NCBI RefSeq assembly: GCF_019139675.1
Contig: NZ_CP077077.1
Span: 2,046,001 to 2,110,000 of the forward strand
Source: Pseudomonas maumuensis
GTDB lineage: Bacteria > Pseudomonadota > Gammaproteobacteria > Pseudomonadales > Pseudomonadaceae
Direction: 5' to 3'
Length of the DNA: 64,000 nt
Within the stretch, counting starts at the first letter, position 1, and each line of letters starts with the position of its first letter. Shown here piece by piece: positions 52,638 to 62,591 of this stretch. Both the position numbers and the translations under genes were made by a program. The notes beneath the pieces are model-generated. The model was not told the DNA's origin. It ran no database searches and saw only the letters and a list, made by a program, of their open reading frames with translations.

Positions 52638-53075
52638 TCACCCGCGGTGAAACCAACCCAGGGTGATCACCACTACCACGATGTAGCGTCCGCACTTGGC
52701 CAGGGTGACCAGCAGCACGAAACGCCAGAACGGCTCGCGCATGATCCCGGCGATCAAGGTCAGCGGGTCGCCGATCACCGGCATCCAGCTCAACAGCAGT
52801 GACCACTGGCCCCAGCGTTGATAGCGGCGTTGGGCGTGTTCCAGCTGGCTGGCGCTGAACGGGAACCAGCGGTGATCACGCAGGTGCTCGATGGCCCGGC
52901 CCAACAGCCAGTTGACGATGGAACCAAGCACATTGCCGAGGGTGGCCACCAGCAGTAAGGTCGACCAGGCACTCGGTTCGCGAATCAGCAGCCCGACCAG
53001 CACTGCCTCCGATTGCAGGGGGAGCAGGGTGGCGGCGCCGAAGGCGCTGAGGAACAGCGCCCAGAGGCTGAGCAT
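52638..53075 (-). CDS. YqaA-type DedA/SNARE-associated membrane protein
   Basis: 145 aa, a short DedA-superfamily (VTT domain) protein: LSLWALFLSAFGAATLLPLQSEAVLVGLL, LLVATLGNVLGSIVNWLLGR and WGQWSLLLSWMPVIGDPLTLIAGIMREPFWRFVLLVTLAKCGRYIVV. YqaA relatives are inner-membrane proteins of unknown or lipid-scrambling-related role. The ATG overlaps the DUF411 stop (TGATG), so it is part of the copper operon. Confidence 0.88.
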   Translation of the reverse strand: MLSLWALFLSAFGAATLLPLQSEAVLVGLLIREPSAWSTLLLVATLGNVLGSIVNWLLGRAIEHLRDHRWFPFSASQLEHAQRRYQRWGQWSLLLSWMPVIGDPLTLIAGIMREPFWRFVLLVTLAKCGRYIVVVVITLGWFHRG

Positions 53076-53503
53076 CAGTAGTTGGCGACCACGGTGTCCC
53101 GGTCGTCCTGGGTCACGCCGATGACCTGGTAGGCGTCCTTGTGGTCACCCATCTCCATACCCGGCGAGCCCATGGGCATGCCGGGTACGGCCAGGCCCTT
53201 GAGGTCTTTGCGGTTGACCAGCAAGCGTACCTGCTCGGCCGGCACATGGCCTTCGACGAACTTGCCGTCGATCACCCCGGTGTGGCACGAGGCCAGGCGT
53301 GGCGCTACGCCCAGGCGCTGCTTGACCGTGCTCATGTTCGGCTCGACATGGTCGTTGACGGTGAAACCGTTGTCGCTCAGGTGCTTGATCCATTCCTTGC
53401 AGCAACCGCAGTTGGGGTCGCGGTAGACATCGATGGTCTCGGCGGCCTGGGCCAGGCCGGTGATGGCCAGCAGGCCAAGGGTGAGCAGGTGTTTGCGCAG
53501 CAT
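53075..53503 (-). CDS. DUF411 periplasmic metal-binding protein
   Basis: 142 aa with signal peptide MLRKHLLTLGLLAITGLAQA and the DUF411 core IDVYRDPNCGCCKEWIKHL followed by LASCHTGVIDGKFVEGHVPAEQVRLL. The NCGCC cluster and the Met-rich PGMPMGSPGMEMGDH loop fit copper binding. Good CAGGAGCTTCACC leader. It lies downstream of copAB, suggesting a copper-binding or copper-delivery role in the periplasm. Confidence 0.9.
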   Translation of the reverse strand: MLRKHLLTLGLLAITGLAQAAETIDVYRDPNCGCCKEWIKHLSDNGFTVNDHVEPNMSTVKQRLGVAPRLASCHTGVIDGKFVEGHVPAEQVRLLVNRKDLKGLAVPGMPMGSPGMEMGDHKDAYQVIGVTQDDRDTVVANY

Positions 53504-53560
53504 GGTGAAGCTCCTGTGAAACAGTATGATCCAATGGCCAGGTGGCGGTCTGCGTGGGCA

Positions 53561-54466
53561 TCAGAAACGCAGGCGAACCCCGGCCACCAGCCGGGTCTGG
53601 CCGATGTCCTCGCCATCCTCCCGGGCCTGCTCGGCGCGATTGCCGTGCAGGCGATTGAAGCTGACCCCGACATAGGGCGCGAATGCGCGGCTGATCTCGT
53701 AGCGCAGGCGCAGGCCCACCTCGCTTTCGGCCAGCCCCGCGCCTTGTTCGCGCCCGCCGTCGTTGCGCCCGAAGAAGTTGGCTTCTACGGTCGGCTCGAG
53801 GATCCAGCGATTGGTCAGCAGCATAGCGTAACCGGCCTCCAGGCGCAGCGCGGTCTGCTGTCGCTCGCCGACGTAGGCGGTGGCCTCCAGTTCCAGGCCA
53901 TAGAGCGGCGTGCCCTGGATGCCGAAGGCGGCCCAGGTCTGGCCACTGGCGGGCTTGAAGTCCTGGCGCAGGCCGCCGACCAGCTCCCACCAGGGGCTGA
54001 TGGCATGGCCCCACAGGGCCTGCAGCTCGGCCTTGTGGGTCTTGCCCTGTTCGCGCTCACCCTCGCTGCGCAGCCATAGGCGGTCGATATCGCCGCCGAC
54101 CCAGGCGCTGGCGTTCCAGTTCAGAGCGCCACTGTTTTCGAAGTTCTGGTACTCCAACTGGTCGACGATCACCGCCCAGTTGGTTGCCCGGTCATGCACC
54201 TGATGCCCCGGCAGCGGCGGGAAGGCGGCGCGGCGGTCGGCGTCGGTGATCACTGGCAGGGGCGTGCGCGGTTGGCTGGGGGGCGTCGCCGCGTGGTTCA
54301 TCTGACTGTGGTCCATGGGCATGTTGCCATGGTCCATCTGGCCGTGGTTCATCGGCATGGCGCCATGGTTCATGTGGTCCATGCCCGCGGCCAGGGCCCG
54401 TTCACTGGCCAGCAAGGCCAGCAGCGCGACACCGGTGACGATGCTGCGGTTGCGGTTCTCATTCAT
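53561..54466 (-). CDS. copB: Copper resistance outer-membrane protein CopB
   Basis: 301 aa with signal peptide [20 protein letters not shown] and a Met/His-rich N-terminal segment ([20 protein letters not shown]) that would bind copper, then a beta-barrel of the CopB/PcoB family ([20 protein letters not shown]..., ending [11 protein letters not shown]). The ATG at 54466 overlaps the copA 3' end; a longer ORF in frame is antisense noise within copA. Confidence 0.92.
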   Translation of the reverse strand: MNENRNRSIVTGVALLALLASERALAAGMDHMNHGAMPMNHGQMDHGNMPMDHSQMNHAATPPSQPRTPLPVITDADRRAAFPPLPGHQVHDRATNWAVIVDQLEYQNFENSGALNWNASAWVGGDIDRLWLRSEGEREQGKTHKAELQALWGHAISPWWELVGGLRQDFKPASGQTWAAFGIQGTPLYGLELEATAYVGERQQTALRLEAGYAMLLTNRWILEPTVEANFFGRNDGGREQGAGLAESEVGLRLRYEISRAFAPYVGVSFNRLHGNRAEQAREDGEDIGQTRLVAGVRLRF

Positions 54467-56186
54467 CGACCCGTACCTCGCGGAACATGCCGGTCTCCAT
54501 GTGGTAGAGCAGGTGGCAGTGGTAGGCCCAGCGGCCCAGGGCGTCGGCGGTGACGCGGTAGCTACGGCGGCTGCCGGGTGGCATGTCGATAGTGTGCTTG
54601 CGCACCAGGAAGCGCCCTTGTTCATCTTCCAGGTCGCTCCACATGCCATGCAGGTGGATGGGGTGGGTCATCATGGTGTCGTTGACCAGGGTGATGCGCA
54701 CCCGCTCGCCGTATTTCAGGCGCAGCGGCTCGGCGTCGCTGAACTTGATGCCGTCGAACGACCAGGCGAAGCGTTCCATGTGCCCGGTCAGGTGCAGTTC
54801 GATGTTCCGTGACGGTTCACGTCCGTCCGGATCGGGGTAGGGGCTGCGTAGATCGGCGTAGGTCAGCACCCGGCGGCCGTTGTCGCGCAGGCCGATGCCT
54901 GGGTCGGCCAGGTTGGCCTGGGGCGCCATGGTCTGCATGTCCACCAGCGGGTTGTCGGTCTCGCTGGCAGGGTGGCGTTGCATCATGGCCATGGCCGAGT
55001 GGTCCATGCCAGGCATGTTGCCGTGGTCCATCGCTGGCATGTTCGAATGATCCATCTCACCCATGCCGCCGTGGCCCATGTCGTCCATGGTCAGTACCGG
55101 ACGTGGGTCTGGCTCGGGTACGGGTGCCTGCAGACCCGCCGCGCGGGCCAGGGTGCCACGGGCGAAGCCGGTACGGTCCATGCTCTGGGCGAACAAGGTG
55201 TAGGCAGGCTGGTCGCCCACGGTGACCAGCACGTCATAGGTTTCGGCCACGGCGATGCGTAGTTCGTCCACGGTCACCGGGGTCACCGGCAGGCCGTCGG
55301 CGGCGATCACCGTGAGTTTCAGGCCGGGAATGCGGAAGTCGAAATAACTCATCGCCGAGGCGTTGATCAGGCGCAGACGCACGGTCTCGCCGGGCTGGAA
55401 CAGGCAGGTGAAGTTGCCGTCCGGTGGCTGGCCGTTGAGCAGGTAGGTGTAGCTGGCGGCGCTGATGTCGGCGAGGTCGGTGGGGCTCATGCGCATCTTC
55501 GCCCATGCCCAGCGGTTGTCGACCGCCTTGCCCCAGCCGTTTTGTGCGACATCGTCGACGAAGTCACCGACCGTGCGCTTGTGGTAGTTGAAGGCGTCGG
55601 ACTGTTTCTTCAGGGTGGCCATCAGGGCCTCCGGCGCCTGGTCCGACCAGTCGCTGAACAGCAGCACATGGTCGCGCTGGTACTGGTGCGGTTCGGGCTC
55701 GCGCGGCTCGATGACGATGGCGCCGTACACCCCGGCCTGCTCCTGCAAGCCGGAGTGGCTGTGGTACCAGTAGGTGCCGCTCTGGCGCAGGGTGAACTGG
55801 TAGAGGTAGTCACCGCCCGGCTCGATGCCGGCGAAGCTCAGGCCTGGCACGCCGTCCATGTTGGCCGGCAGGATGATGCCGTGCCAGTGGATAGAGGTGG
55901 GCTGATCCAGGCGGTTGCGCACGCGCAGGGTCACGGTGTCGCCCTCGCGCCAGCGCAGCTGCGGGCCGGGCAGGCTGGCGTTGATGGTCTGCGCGGTGCG
56001 TGGGCGACCGGTGATGTTGACCGGGGTGTGGCCGATGAACAATTCGAACTGCTGGCCGCTCAGGTCGTGCAGCGGCAGGCGGCCTTCGGCGGCCTGGGCC
56101 AGTGGGCGCCACAGGCCGAGGCCGGCCAGGGCGGTGGCGGCGCCCAGGCCCTTGACGAAGGTGCGGCGGGTTGGGGTCGATGGCAT
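54459..56186 (-). CDS. copA: Multicopper oxidase CopA
   Basis: 575 aa with a twin-arginine signal ([20 protein letters not shown]). Copper ligands of the laccase family are in place: [33 protein letters not shown] and [16 protein letters not shown] Met-rich insert ([20 protein letters not shown]) near residue 380 is typical of CopA/PcoA. It oxidises Cu(I) to Cu(II) in the periplasm. First gene of copA-copB-DUF411-yqaA, with a putative CopR-type box upstream. Confidence 0.95.
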   Translation of the reverse strand: MPSTPTRRTFVKGLGAATALAGLGLWRPLAQAAEGRLPLHDLSGQQFELFIGHTPVNITGRPRTAQTINASLPGPQLRWREGDTVTLRVRNRLDQPTSIHWHGIILPANMDGVPGLSFAGIEPGGDYLYQFTLRQSGTYWYHSHSGLQEQAGVYGAIVIEPREPEPHQYQRDHVLLFSDWSDQAPEALMATLKKQSDAFNYHKRTVGDFVDDVAQNGWGKAVDNRWAWAKMRMSPTDLADISAASYTYLLNGQPPDGNFTCLFQPGETVRLRLINASAMSYFDFRIPGLKLTVIAADGLPVTPVTVDELRIAVAETYDVLVTVGDQPAYTLFAQSMDRTGFARGTLARAAGLQAPVPEPDPRPVLTMDDMGHGGMGEMDHSNMPAMDHGNMPGMDHSAMAMMQRHPASETDNPLVDMQTMAPQANLADPGIGLRDNGRRVLTYADLRSPYPDPDGREPSRNIELHLTGHMERFAWSFDGIKFSDAEPLRLKYGERVRITLVNDTMMTHPIHLHGMWSDLEDEQGRFLVRKHTIDMPPGSRRSYRVTADALGRWAYHCHLLYHMETGMFREVRVDE

Positions 56187-56253
56187 GGCGTGCTCTCGCT
56201 ACGGAACTGCCACGATCCTCGCCGCCAGCGCCTGTCAGCCACCTGAGGCGCGG

Positions 56254-56268
56254 ATTACAGATTTGTCA
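56254..56268. promoter_or_regulatory. Putative CopR-type (cop box) site upstream of copA
   Basis: ATTACAGATTTGTCA (reverse TGACAAATCTGTAAT) resembles the TGACA-N5-TGTAAT type boxes of CopR/CusR regulators. It lies 68 bp upstream of the copA ATG and overlaps the last codons of trhP. Confidence 0.55.
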
Positions 56269-57600
56269 GGCAGCGGCCTCGCCACCCTCCAGGTCGCGCA
56301 TCAGCAGGCCGAATTCCAGCGAAACCTGCTCGGGAATCGGCAGGTACACCACATGGCCGTCGCCCGGCGCAACCTCGATGGCCTGCTGCTGGCGGTCGCA
56401 CAGGCGATGCAGGTCGAAGTGGTAGTTGCCGCGCGGGGTCATCAGTTCCAGGTGGTCGCCCACGGCGAAGCGGTTCTTCACCTTCACTTCGGCCAGGCCG
56501 TCCACGCGCACACCGGTCAGCTCGCCGACGAACTGCTGGCGCTCGGACACCGAGTTGCCGCGCTGGTAGTTCTGGTACTCGTCGTGTACGTGGCGGCGCA
56601 GGAAACCTTCGGTGTAACCGCGCTGAGCGAGGGATTCGAGGTTGACCATCAGGCCGCGGTCGAACGGCCGCCCGGCCACCGCGTCGTCGATGGCCTGGCG
56701 ATAGGACTGCACGGCGCGGGCGCAGTAGAAGTGCGACTTGGTGCGGCCCTCGATCTTCAGCGAATGCACGCCCATATGTGCCAGGCGCTCGACGTGCTGG
56801 ATGGCGCGCAGGTCCTTGGCGTTCATGATGTAGGTCCCGTGCTCGTCTTCGAACACCGGCATCTCTTCGCCGGGGCGGTTGGATTCCTGCAGCAGGAACA
56901 CCTGGTCAGTGGGCGCGCCGATGCCCAACGTGGGTTCGAATTCGCGGACGATGTCGCCGGTGGCGTTCTCGGTGGCCGGGGTCGCCTGATACTTCCAGCG
57001 GCAGGCATTGGTGCAGGTGCCCTGATTGGCATCGCGCTTGTTCATGTAGCCCGATAGAAGGCAGCGCCCGGAATAGGCCATGCACAGCGCGCCATGCACG
57101 AACACTTCCAGCTCCATCTCTGGCACTTGCTGGCGGATCTCCTCGATCTCTTCCAGCGACAGCTCCCGCGACAGGATCACCCGGGTCAGCCCCAAGCCTT
57201 GCCAGAACTGCACGCTGGCCCAGTTCACCGTGTTGGCCTGCACCGACAGGTGGATGGCCATCTGTGGGAAGTGCTGGCGCACCAGCATGATCAGCCCAGG
57301 GTCGGACATGATCAGCGCATCCGGGCCCATCTCGATCACCGGCGCGAGGTCCTTGAGGAAGGTCTTGAGCTTGGCATTGTGCGGGGCGATGTTGACCACC
57401 ACGTAGAAGCGCTTGCCCTGGGCCTGGGCCTCCTGGATGCCGAGGGCCAGGTTGGCGTGGTCGAACTCGTTGTTGCGCACCCGCAGGCTGTAGCGCGGCT
57501 GGCCGGCGTAGACCGCGTCGGCGCCATAGGCAAAGGCGTAGCGCATGGTCTTGAGGGTGCCGGCGGGGGCGAGCAGTTCGGGCTTGGCGAGAGAGATCAT
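56266..57600 (-). CDS. trhP: U32 peptidase-family tRNA hydroxylation protein TrhP (YegQ)
   Basis: 444 aa from the ATG at 57600 (MISLAKPELLAPAGTLKTMRYAFAYGADAVYAGQPRYSLR), the U32 signature GELEVFVHGALCMAYSGRCLLSGYMNKRDANQGTCTNACRW with the cluster-type cysteines. In E. coli TrhP/YegQ is needed for the 5-hydroxyuridine step at U34 of tRNA, using prephenate. The family also contains collagenase-like proteases, but the sequence fits the tRNA-modifying branch. Confidence 0.9.
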   Translation of the reverse strand: MISLAKPELLAPAGTLKTMRYAFAYGADAVYAGQPRYSLRVRNNEFDHANLALGIQEAQAQGKRFYVVVNIAPHNAKLKTFLKDLAPVIEMGPDALIMSDPGLIMLVRQHFPQMAIHLSVQANTVNWASVQFWQGLGLTRVILSRELSLEEIEEIRQQVPEMELEVFVHGALCMAYSGRCLLSGYMNKRDANQGTCTNACRWKYQATPATENATGDIVREFEPTLGIGAPTDQVFLLQESNRPGEEMPVFEDEHGTYIMNAKDLRAIQHVERLAHMGVHSLKIEGRTKSHFYCARAVQSYRQAIDDAVAGRPFDRGLMVNLESLAQRGYTEGFLRRHVHDEYQNYQRGNSVSERQQFVGELTGVRVDGLAEVKVKNRFAVGDHLELMTPRGNYHFDLHRLCDRQQQAIEVAPGDGHVVYLPIPEQVSLEFGLLMRDLEGGEAAA

Positions 57601-57724
57601 GGTGCGCACCGGGGGCAAAAGGCGCGGATGCTAAAGCGGTGGCGTCGTGCGGGTATTGATCTGGGTCAACGGCACTTTTGCCGATGCGCAGCGCACTAAA
57701 GAGTTGAGCCCTCGAGGAATGCCA

Positions 57725-58789
57725 ATGAACGAAAGCGTATTGCAGAACAAAGCTCTGACCGTGCTGTTGGCCCTGGTGACCGTCGCCTTCATCTGGATCC
57801 TGCTGCCGTACTCCGGTGCGATTTTCTGGGCGGTGATCCTCGGCATCCTCTTCGCACCACTGCAACGCCACCTATTGCTGCGTTTCGGCGGGCGACGCAA
57901 CCTGGCCACGGCAACGGCGCTGGGCACCTGCCTGCTGGTGGCGGTGCTGCCGGTGATCGTCATCAGCGCCTTGCTGGTGCAGGAAGGGGCGGCGCTGTAC
58001 CAGCGCATCGAGAGCGGCCAGCTGGATATCGCCGGCTATATCGAGCGCGGCAAGGACATGTTGCCGGCGTACGCCCAGCATTTCCTCGACCGTATGGGCA
58101 TGGGCAACCTCGATGGCCTGCGCGACAAGATCACCAAGTGGGCGACCCAGGGCAGCCAGTTCCTCGCCGGCCAGGCGTTCAGCTTCGGCCAGGGCACCTT
58201 CGAGTTTCTGGTGAGCTTCGGCATCATGCTCTACCTGCTGTTCTTCTTCCTGCGCGAGGGGGCGGAGCTTGCGCGCAAGGTGCGTCAGGCGGTGCCACTG
58301 CCCGAGCAGCAGAAACGCCGCCTGCAGCTGAAGTTCAAGCGCGTGGTGCGAGCCACGGTCAAGGGCAACCTGCTGGTGGCGATCACCCAGGGTGCGCTGG
58401 GTGGCTTGATCTTCTGGATACTGGATATTCCCAGCGCGCTGGTGTGGGCGGTGCTGATGGCCTTCCTGTCGTTGCTGCCGGCGGTGGGCGCGGGGATCGT
58501 CTGGGCGCCGGTGGCGGTGTACTTCCTGCTGGTCGGGGCGCTGTGGAAGGGGATCGTGCTGACGGCGTTCGGGGTGCTGGTGATCGGCCTGGTGGACAAC
58601 CTGTTGCGGCCGATCCTGGTGGGCAAGGATACGCGGATGCCGGATTACCTGGTGCTGGTGTCGACCCTCGGCGGGCTGGCGGTGTTCGGGCTCAATGGTT
58701 TCGTGATCGGGCCGTTGATCGCGGCGCTGTTCATTTCCAGCTGGGCGATCTTCGCCTCGACCAAGCCGCAGGTGCAGTTGCCGTCTTGA
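57725..58789 (+). CDS. AI-2E family transporter
   Basis: 354 aa, eight or so hydrophobic helices; MNESVLQNKALTVLLALVTVAFIWILLPYSGAIFWAVILGILFAPL at the start and FLSLLPAVGAGIVWAPVAVYFLLVGALWKGIVLTAFGVLVIGLVDNLLRPILVGKDTRMPDYLVLVSTLGGLAVFGLNGFVIGPLI at the end are the conserved blocks. The ATG at 57725 has GAGG seven nt upstream, while the one two codons earlier does not. The family name comes from E. coli TqsA; many members are Na+/H+ or other antiporters, so substrate is open. Confidence 0.9.
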   Translation: MNESVLQNKALTVLLALVTVAFIWILLPYSGAIFWAVILGILFAPLQRHLLLRFGGRRNLATATALGTCLLVAVLPVIVISALLVQEGAALYQRIESGQLDIAGYIERGKDMLPAYAQHFLDRMGMGNLDGLRDKITKWATQGSQFLAGQAFSFGQGTFEFLVSFGIMLYLLFFFLREGAELARKVRQAVPLPEQQKRRLQLKFKRVVRATVKGNLLVAITQGALGGLIFWILDIPSALVWAVLMAFLSLLPAVGAGIVWAPVAVYFLLVGALWKGIVLTAFGVLVIGLVDNLLRPILVGKDTRMPDYLVLVSTLGGLAVFGLNGFVIGPLIAALFISSWAIFASTKPQVQLPS

Positions 58790-58813
58790 ATGGGGCGCAA
58801 GGCGCCCCCGGGG

Positions 58814-60880
58814 TCAACGGAAGCTGTAGGAAACCCCGGTATAAACCCCGAACCCTTCCCCCGGCGTCGAGCGGGCGATGTCCTGCCCGGCATCGTTGTA
58901 CCCCGGCGTCACCGTCGCCGCGTAACGCTTGTTGGTCAGGTTGCGCAGGTCGAGCCAGGTCTGCCAGTCGCGCTTGGGCGAATCCCAGCCCAGGCGTGCG
59001 CCGAGTAGTGCGTAGGCGTCGGCGTGGTAGCTGTTGGCGTAGTCCACCTGCACCTTGGACGCCATCTGCGTGTTGACCCCGGCGTAGAAACCACTTGGCC
59101 AGTCGTAGCGCAGTTCGGCCTGGTAGTAGTGCATGGGAATGCCGGGCAGGCGGTTGTCGCCGAACTTGTCGTCGTCGCGGTAGTGGAAGTCGCTGAAGGT
59201 GTAGGCCTGGCGTAGGCTCAGCTTGCCGGTGCCGGGCTGTTCCCAGAGCGTGCTGTCCAGGCCGGCCTCGATGCCCTGATGCACGGTGGCGCTTGCGTTG
59301 AACTCCTTGGCTGGAAGGCTCGGTACGATTTCCACTGCGAGCAGTTCATGGCGAACCTGCGCGTAGTACCAGGCCAGGTCCCAACGGCCCAGCGCCGAAT
59401 CGCCGCGTGCGCCCAGCTCCAGGGTGGTGGCGGTCTGGTTCTGCATCTCGATCGGCTGGGTCGCCGAAGTCGAACTCCAGATCAGCGACCACGGATGCGG
59501 CGGCTCCCCCGAGCGGCTGAGGTTGCCGTATACCTGCAGGTCCGGGCGGATGTCGTAGCGCAGGCCCACACGTGGCGCATAGTCCCAGTCGTGCTGGCTG
59601 ACCTTGCCGCCGCTGGCCGGGTAAGTGACGTTGCTGTAGGTGACGGCACTCTCGCGACGGGTGTAGATCGCTGCAAGCCCAGTGGTCAGCCACAGGTCGG
59701 GGACCAACTCCAGGTCATTGCCCACATGCAGTACGGTGTCCGAGCCCTGGTAGCTGAAGTCGCGACTGCGGGCGCCGAAGTTGTCGCCGCCGCTGCGGGC
59801 GAACTGCGAGGCACCGCTGTTGGGCAGGTGCTTGGTGGTGCGCCAGCCGACCGTGGTCTTGCTCTCATGGCCGAACAAGGTGTCGCGGCGCAAGTAGTTC
59901 AGGGTGCCGCTGACATCGGTGTAGGCGACCTTCAGGCGCATCGGGCCTTCGCGCAGGTCCATGGGGAAGTCGTGGTAGACCAGCCCGGCCTCCAGGCGCG
60001 AATCGTCATCCAGGAAGAAGGTGGTCTTGTTGCCCACCCAGGTACTGCCCGGCTGCGGGCGGCTATCGTCGCGGGCCAGATAGGCCGGGTTGGCGGCACG
60101 TGGATCGTGCTTGATCTGGTCCTTGGTCAGGCGCCCGGCCAGATCGTTCTCGGTCTCGCGGTAGCGCAGGTAGAAGCGCGTTTCCAGGTTCGGGTTGAAG
60201 CGATAGCCGACGTTGGCGGCGATGCCCTTGGCGCTGCCACTGCTGTGCTCCTGGTAACCGTCGTACTCCGAGTCGGTCAGGGCCACGTAGTAGTCGAGGT
60301 TGCCCAGCACTTGGCCGCTGCTGACATGCCGGTGCTGGTAGCCACGGCTGCCGACTTCGTAGCGCACCTGCAAGGGCGCGGCATCGTAACCGGTGTGGGT
60401 GACGTAGTTGATCGCGCCGCCCAAGGCCAGCGAGCCCTGGTCGAAGCCGTTGGCGCCGCGCAGCACTTCGGCGCGGCTCAGCCACAGTGGTTCGAACAGC
60501 TCATAGGGCGTGCCGCCGGGACCTGTCAGCGGCAGGCCGTCGAACATCGTGTAGACGCCCGAACCGTGGGCACCCGGCGCGCGGTTGATGCCAGAACCAC
60601 GGATCGACAGCTTGATGCCGTCGTTGCCCGCCGACTGGGCGAACACCCCCGGCTGGTAGGCCAGCACATCCTGGTTGCTGGCCACCCGGCCCTGGCCAAC
60701 CTTGTCCATGTCCACCAGGTTGCTGGCGCCGGGGATTTCACGCAGATGATCGGCGGCGGCTTCCAGCTCGGACTGTTGCCGGTCCTGGATCAGCACCTGG
60801 TCGAGTTCGACGCGGTTGGCGGCTTGGGCGGTGCCGGCGACGAACAGGGCCAGTAGGGAGTAGGGCAGGGTGGGGCGCAT
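58814..60880 (-). CDS. TonB-dependent outer-membrane receptor
   Basis: 688 aa. Signal peptide MRPTLPYSLLALFVAGTAQA, plug domain (VLAYQPGVFAQSAGNDGIKLSIRGSGINRAPGAHGSGVYTMFDGLPLTGPGGTPYELFEPLWLSRAEVLRGANGFDQGSLALGGAINYVT), and a 22-stranded barrel ending GFGVYTGVSYSFR. It belongs to the FecA/siderophore-type branch and is not OprC. The ligand is unknown. A box ATTACAGAT, also present before copA, lies 68 bp upstream of the start, raising the possibility of metal control. Confidence 0.92.
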   Translation of the reverse strand: MRPTLPYSLLALFVAGTAQAANRVELDQVLIQDRQQSELEAAADHLREIPGASNLVDMDKVGQGRVASNQDVLAYQPGVFAQSAGNDGIKLSIRGSGINRAPGAHGSGVYTMFDGLPLTGPGGTPYELFEPLWLSRAEVLRGANGFDQGSLALGGAINYVTHTGYDAAPLQVRYEVGSRGYQHRHVSSGQVLGNLDYYVALTDSEYDGYQEHSSGSAKGIAANVGYRFNPNLETRFYLRYRETENDLAGRLTKDQIKHDPRAANPAYLARDDSRPQPGSTWVGNKTTFFLDDDSRLEAGLVYHDFPMDLREGPMRLKVAYTDVSGTLNYLRRDTLFGHESKTTVGWRTTKHLPNSGASQFARSGGDNFGARSRDFSYQGSDTVLHVGNDLELVPDLWLTTGLAAIYTRRESAVTYSNVTYPASGGKVSQHDWDYAPRVGLRYDIRPDLQVYGNLSRSGEPPHPWSLIWSSTSATQPIEMQNQTATTLELGARGDSALGRWDLAWYYAQVRHELLAVEIVPSLPAKEFNASATVHQGIEAGLDSTLWEQPGTGKLSLRQAYTFSDFHYRDDDKFGDNRLPGIPMHYYQAELRYDWPSGFYAGVNTQMASKVQVDYANSYHADAYALLGARLGWDSPKRDWQTWLDLRNLTNKRYAATVTPGYNDAGQDIARSTPGEGFGVYTGVSYSFR

Positions 60881-60947
60881 GGGGACGGGGTTCCAGATCG
60901 GGTGCGGGAGTCTGACGCTGCAAAGGGCAGACGAAGCACAGTGGTCG

Positions 60948-60956
60948 ATCTGTAAT
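60948..60956. promoter_or_regulatory. Half-box shared with the copA promoter, upstream of the TonB receptor
   Basis: ATCTGTAAT (reverse ATTACAGAT) is identical to nine bases of the copA box and stands at the same 68-bp distance from the start codon. The second half (TCGACCA) is not conserved, so the site is tentative. Confidence 0.3.
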
Positions 60957-60962
60957 AGCCAT

Positions 60963-61065
60963 GGGGCTGCGTTGCAGCCCTTTCGCCGGCAAGCCGGCTC
61001 CCACAGGGATCGCTGTTGTTCTGTGGGAGCCGGCTTGCCGGCGAAAGGGACGCAAAGCGGCCCCA
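60963..61065. repeat. REP doublet between the TonB receptor and nuoN
   Basis: GGGGCTGCGTTGCAGCCC, then REP cores CGCCGGCAAGCCGGCTCCCA near 60984-61003 and TGTGGGAGCCGGCTTGCCG near 61022-61040, ending with a GCGGCCCC flank. It lies upstream of the receptor start and downstream of nuoN, next to the nuo terminator. Confidence 0.8.
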
Positions 61066-61094
61066 AAAAAGAACACCCCGCCGAGGCGGGGTGT
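61063..61094 (-). terminator. Terminator of the nuo operon
   Basis: Stem ACACCCCGC / GCGGGGTGT with loop CGAG (61073-61081 with 61086-61094). On the minus strand it is followed by TTCTTTTTTGG (complement of 61063-61072). It lies 21 bp after the nuoN stop. Confidence 0.93.
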
Positions 61095-61114
61095 CTTGTG
61101 TTGCTGTCAGCCGA

Positions 61115-62584
61115 TCAACCGATCAGTTGCAATCCAGCCTGCTGAACCATCTCCAGCAGTGGCTGCGGGTACACGCCCAGCACGAAGGCCAGGATCGCGA
61201 TGGCCAGCAGCATCACGCCGCCGGTGCGCTGTTCCCACTTCAGCGGGGCGTCGTGGCGACGCAGGTTCGGCTCGACCAGGTACAGGGTGACCATGACGCG
61301 CAGGTAGTAGTACACGCCGATGGCGCTGCCGATCACCAGGGCGCCGACCAGCCACCACAGGTGCGACTCGACGCCGGTGGCGATGATGTAGAACTTGCCG
61401 ATGAAGCCTGCGGTCAGCGGGATACCGGCCAGCGACAGCATCATCACGGTCAGTACCGCGGTCAGGTACGGCCGGCGCCAGAACAGGCCGCGGTACTCGT
61501 ACAGGGCGTCGGCGTCACGACCGGCGTACGGCGAGGACATCAGGGTGATCACGCCGAAGGCGCCGAGGCTGGTGATCACGTAGGTGACCAGGTACACGCC
61601 CATGGCTTCCAGGGCCAGGCCCTTGCTGGCGACCAGGGCGATGACCAGGTAGCCGAAGTGGGCGATGGACGAGTACCCGAGCAGGCGCTTGAGGTTGCTC
61701 TGGGTCAGCGCCAGCAGGTTGCCGATGATGATCGACGCCACGGCGATGACTGCCAGTACGGTGCTCAGCACGCCGCTGCTGGCGGCAGGGGAGAGCATGA
61801 ACAGGCGTACGACCACGGCGAACACCGCGACCTTGCTGGCGGTGGCCAGGAACGCGGCGACTGGCGCCGGGGCGCCTTCGTACACGTCCGGGGTCCACAG
61901 GTGGAACGGCACCAGCGACAGCTTGAAGGCCAGGCCCACCAGCATCATGCCCAGGCCCAGCTGCGCCAGCAGGCTCGGCATGCTGGTGGCGGCGAGGGCC
62001 TTGCCCAGCTGGTCGAAGGTAAGGCTGCCGGCGTCGGCATACAGCAGCGCCATGCCGAACAGCAGGAAGGCGGAGCCGGCGGCCGACAGCACCATGTACT
62101 TGATGCCGGCTTCCAGCGAGCGCTTGTTGAAGAACGCATACGCCACCAAGCCGTAGACCGGTACCGACAGCAGCTCCAGGCCGATGAACAGGCCGGCCAG
62201 GTGGTTGGCGCTGACCAGCACCAGGCCACCCAGTGCCGACATCAGCAGCAGCAGGTACAGCTCTTCACGGTTGCCCGGGAAGCCTTTGGAGCCTTCGCCG
62301 AGATAGGCGTGGGCGAGGGTGACGCAGGCCAGGGTGGCCACCAGGATGATCGCCATGTACAGGCAGGCGAACTTGTCGATGGTCACCAGCGAAGTGACAG
62401 CCAGCGGTGCAACCTTGAGTGCCGGCAGGATCGACAGCAGGGCCAGGTTCAGGCCCACGGTGGACAGCAGGAAGGTCTGCGAGTGGTTGCGCTTCCAGGC
62501 GATCGCCAGCATCACCACCACCGTGGTGATGGTGGTGATCAGCATCGGCGCCAATGCGATGAAGTGTTGAGTGGTGAATTCCAT
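61115..62584 (-). CDS. nuoN: NADH-quinone oxidoreductase subunit N
   Basis: 489 aa from the ATG at 62584 ([21 protein letters not shown]), the last gene of the nuo operon. Fourteen hydrophobic helices with the proton-antiporter core, including [60 protein letters not shown] and [17 protein letters not shown]. It is a proton-pumping membrane subunit of complex I. The nuoM stop lies 7 bp upstream, and a terminator follows. Confidence 0.97.
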   Translation of the reverse strand: MEFTTQHFIALAPMLITTITTVVVMLAIAWKRNHSQTFLLSTVGLNLALLSILPALKVAPLAVTSLVTIDKFACLYMAIILVATLACVTLAHAYLGEGSKGFPGNREELYLLLLMSALGGLVLVSANHLAGLFIGLELLSVPVYGLVAYAFFNKRSLEAGIKYMVLSAAGSAFLLFGMALLYADAGSLTFDQLGKALAATSMPSLLAQLGLGMMLVGLAFKLSLVPFHLWTPDVYEGAPAPVAAFLATASKVAVFAVVVRLFMLSPAASSGVLSTVLAVIAVASIIIGNLLALTQSNLKRLLGYSSIAHFGYLVIALVASKGLALEAMGVYLVTYVITSLGAFGVITLMSSPYAGRDADALYEYRGLFWRRPYLTAVLTVMMLSLAGIPLTAGFIGKFYIIATGVESHLWWLVGALVIGSAIGVYYYLRVMVTLYLVEPNLRRHDAPLKWEQRTGGVMLLAIAILAFVLGVYPQPLLEMVQQAGLQLIG

Positions 62585-62591
62585 AGCGCTC

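Noticed and set aside
59279..60856. 525-codon plus-strand ORF opposite the TonB receptor
   Set aside because: Shadow ORF; the receptor on the minus strand has a signal peptide, plug and barrel end.
58814..60880. Copper receptor OprC/NosA
   Set aside because: Genomic closeness to cop genes invited it, but the plug sequence does not resemble what I know of OprC.
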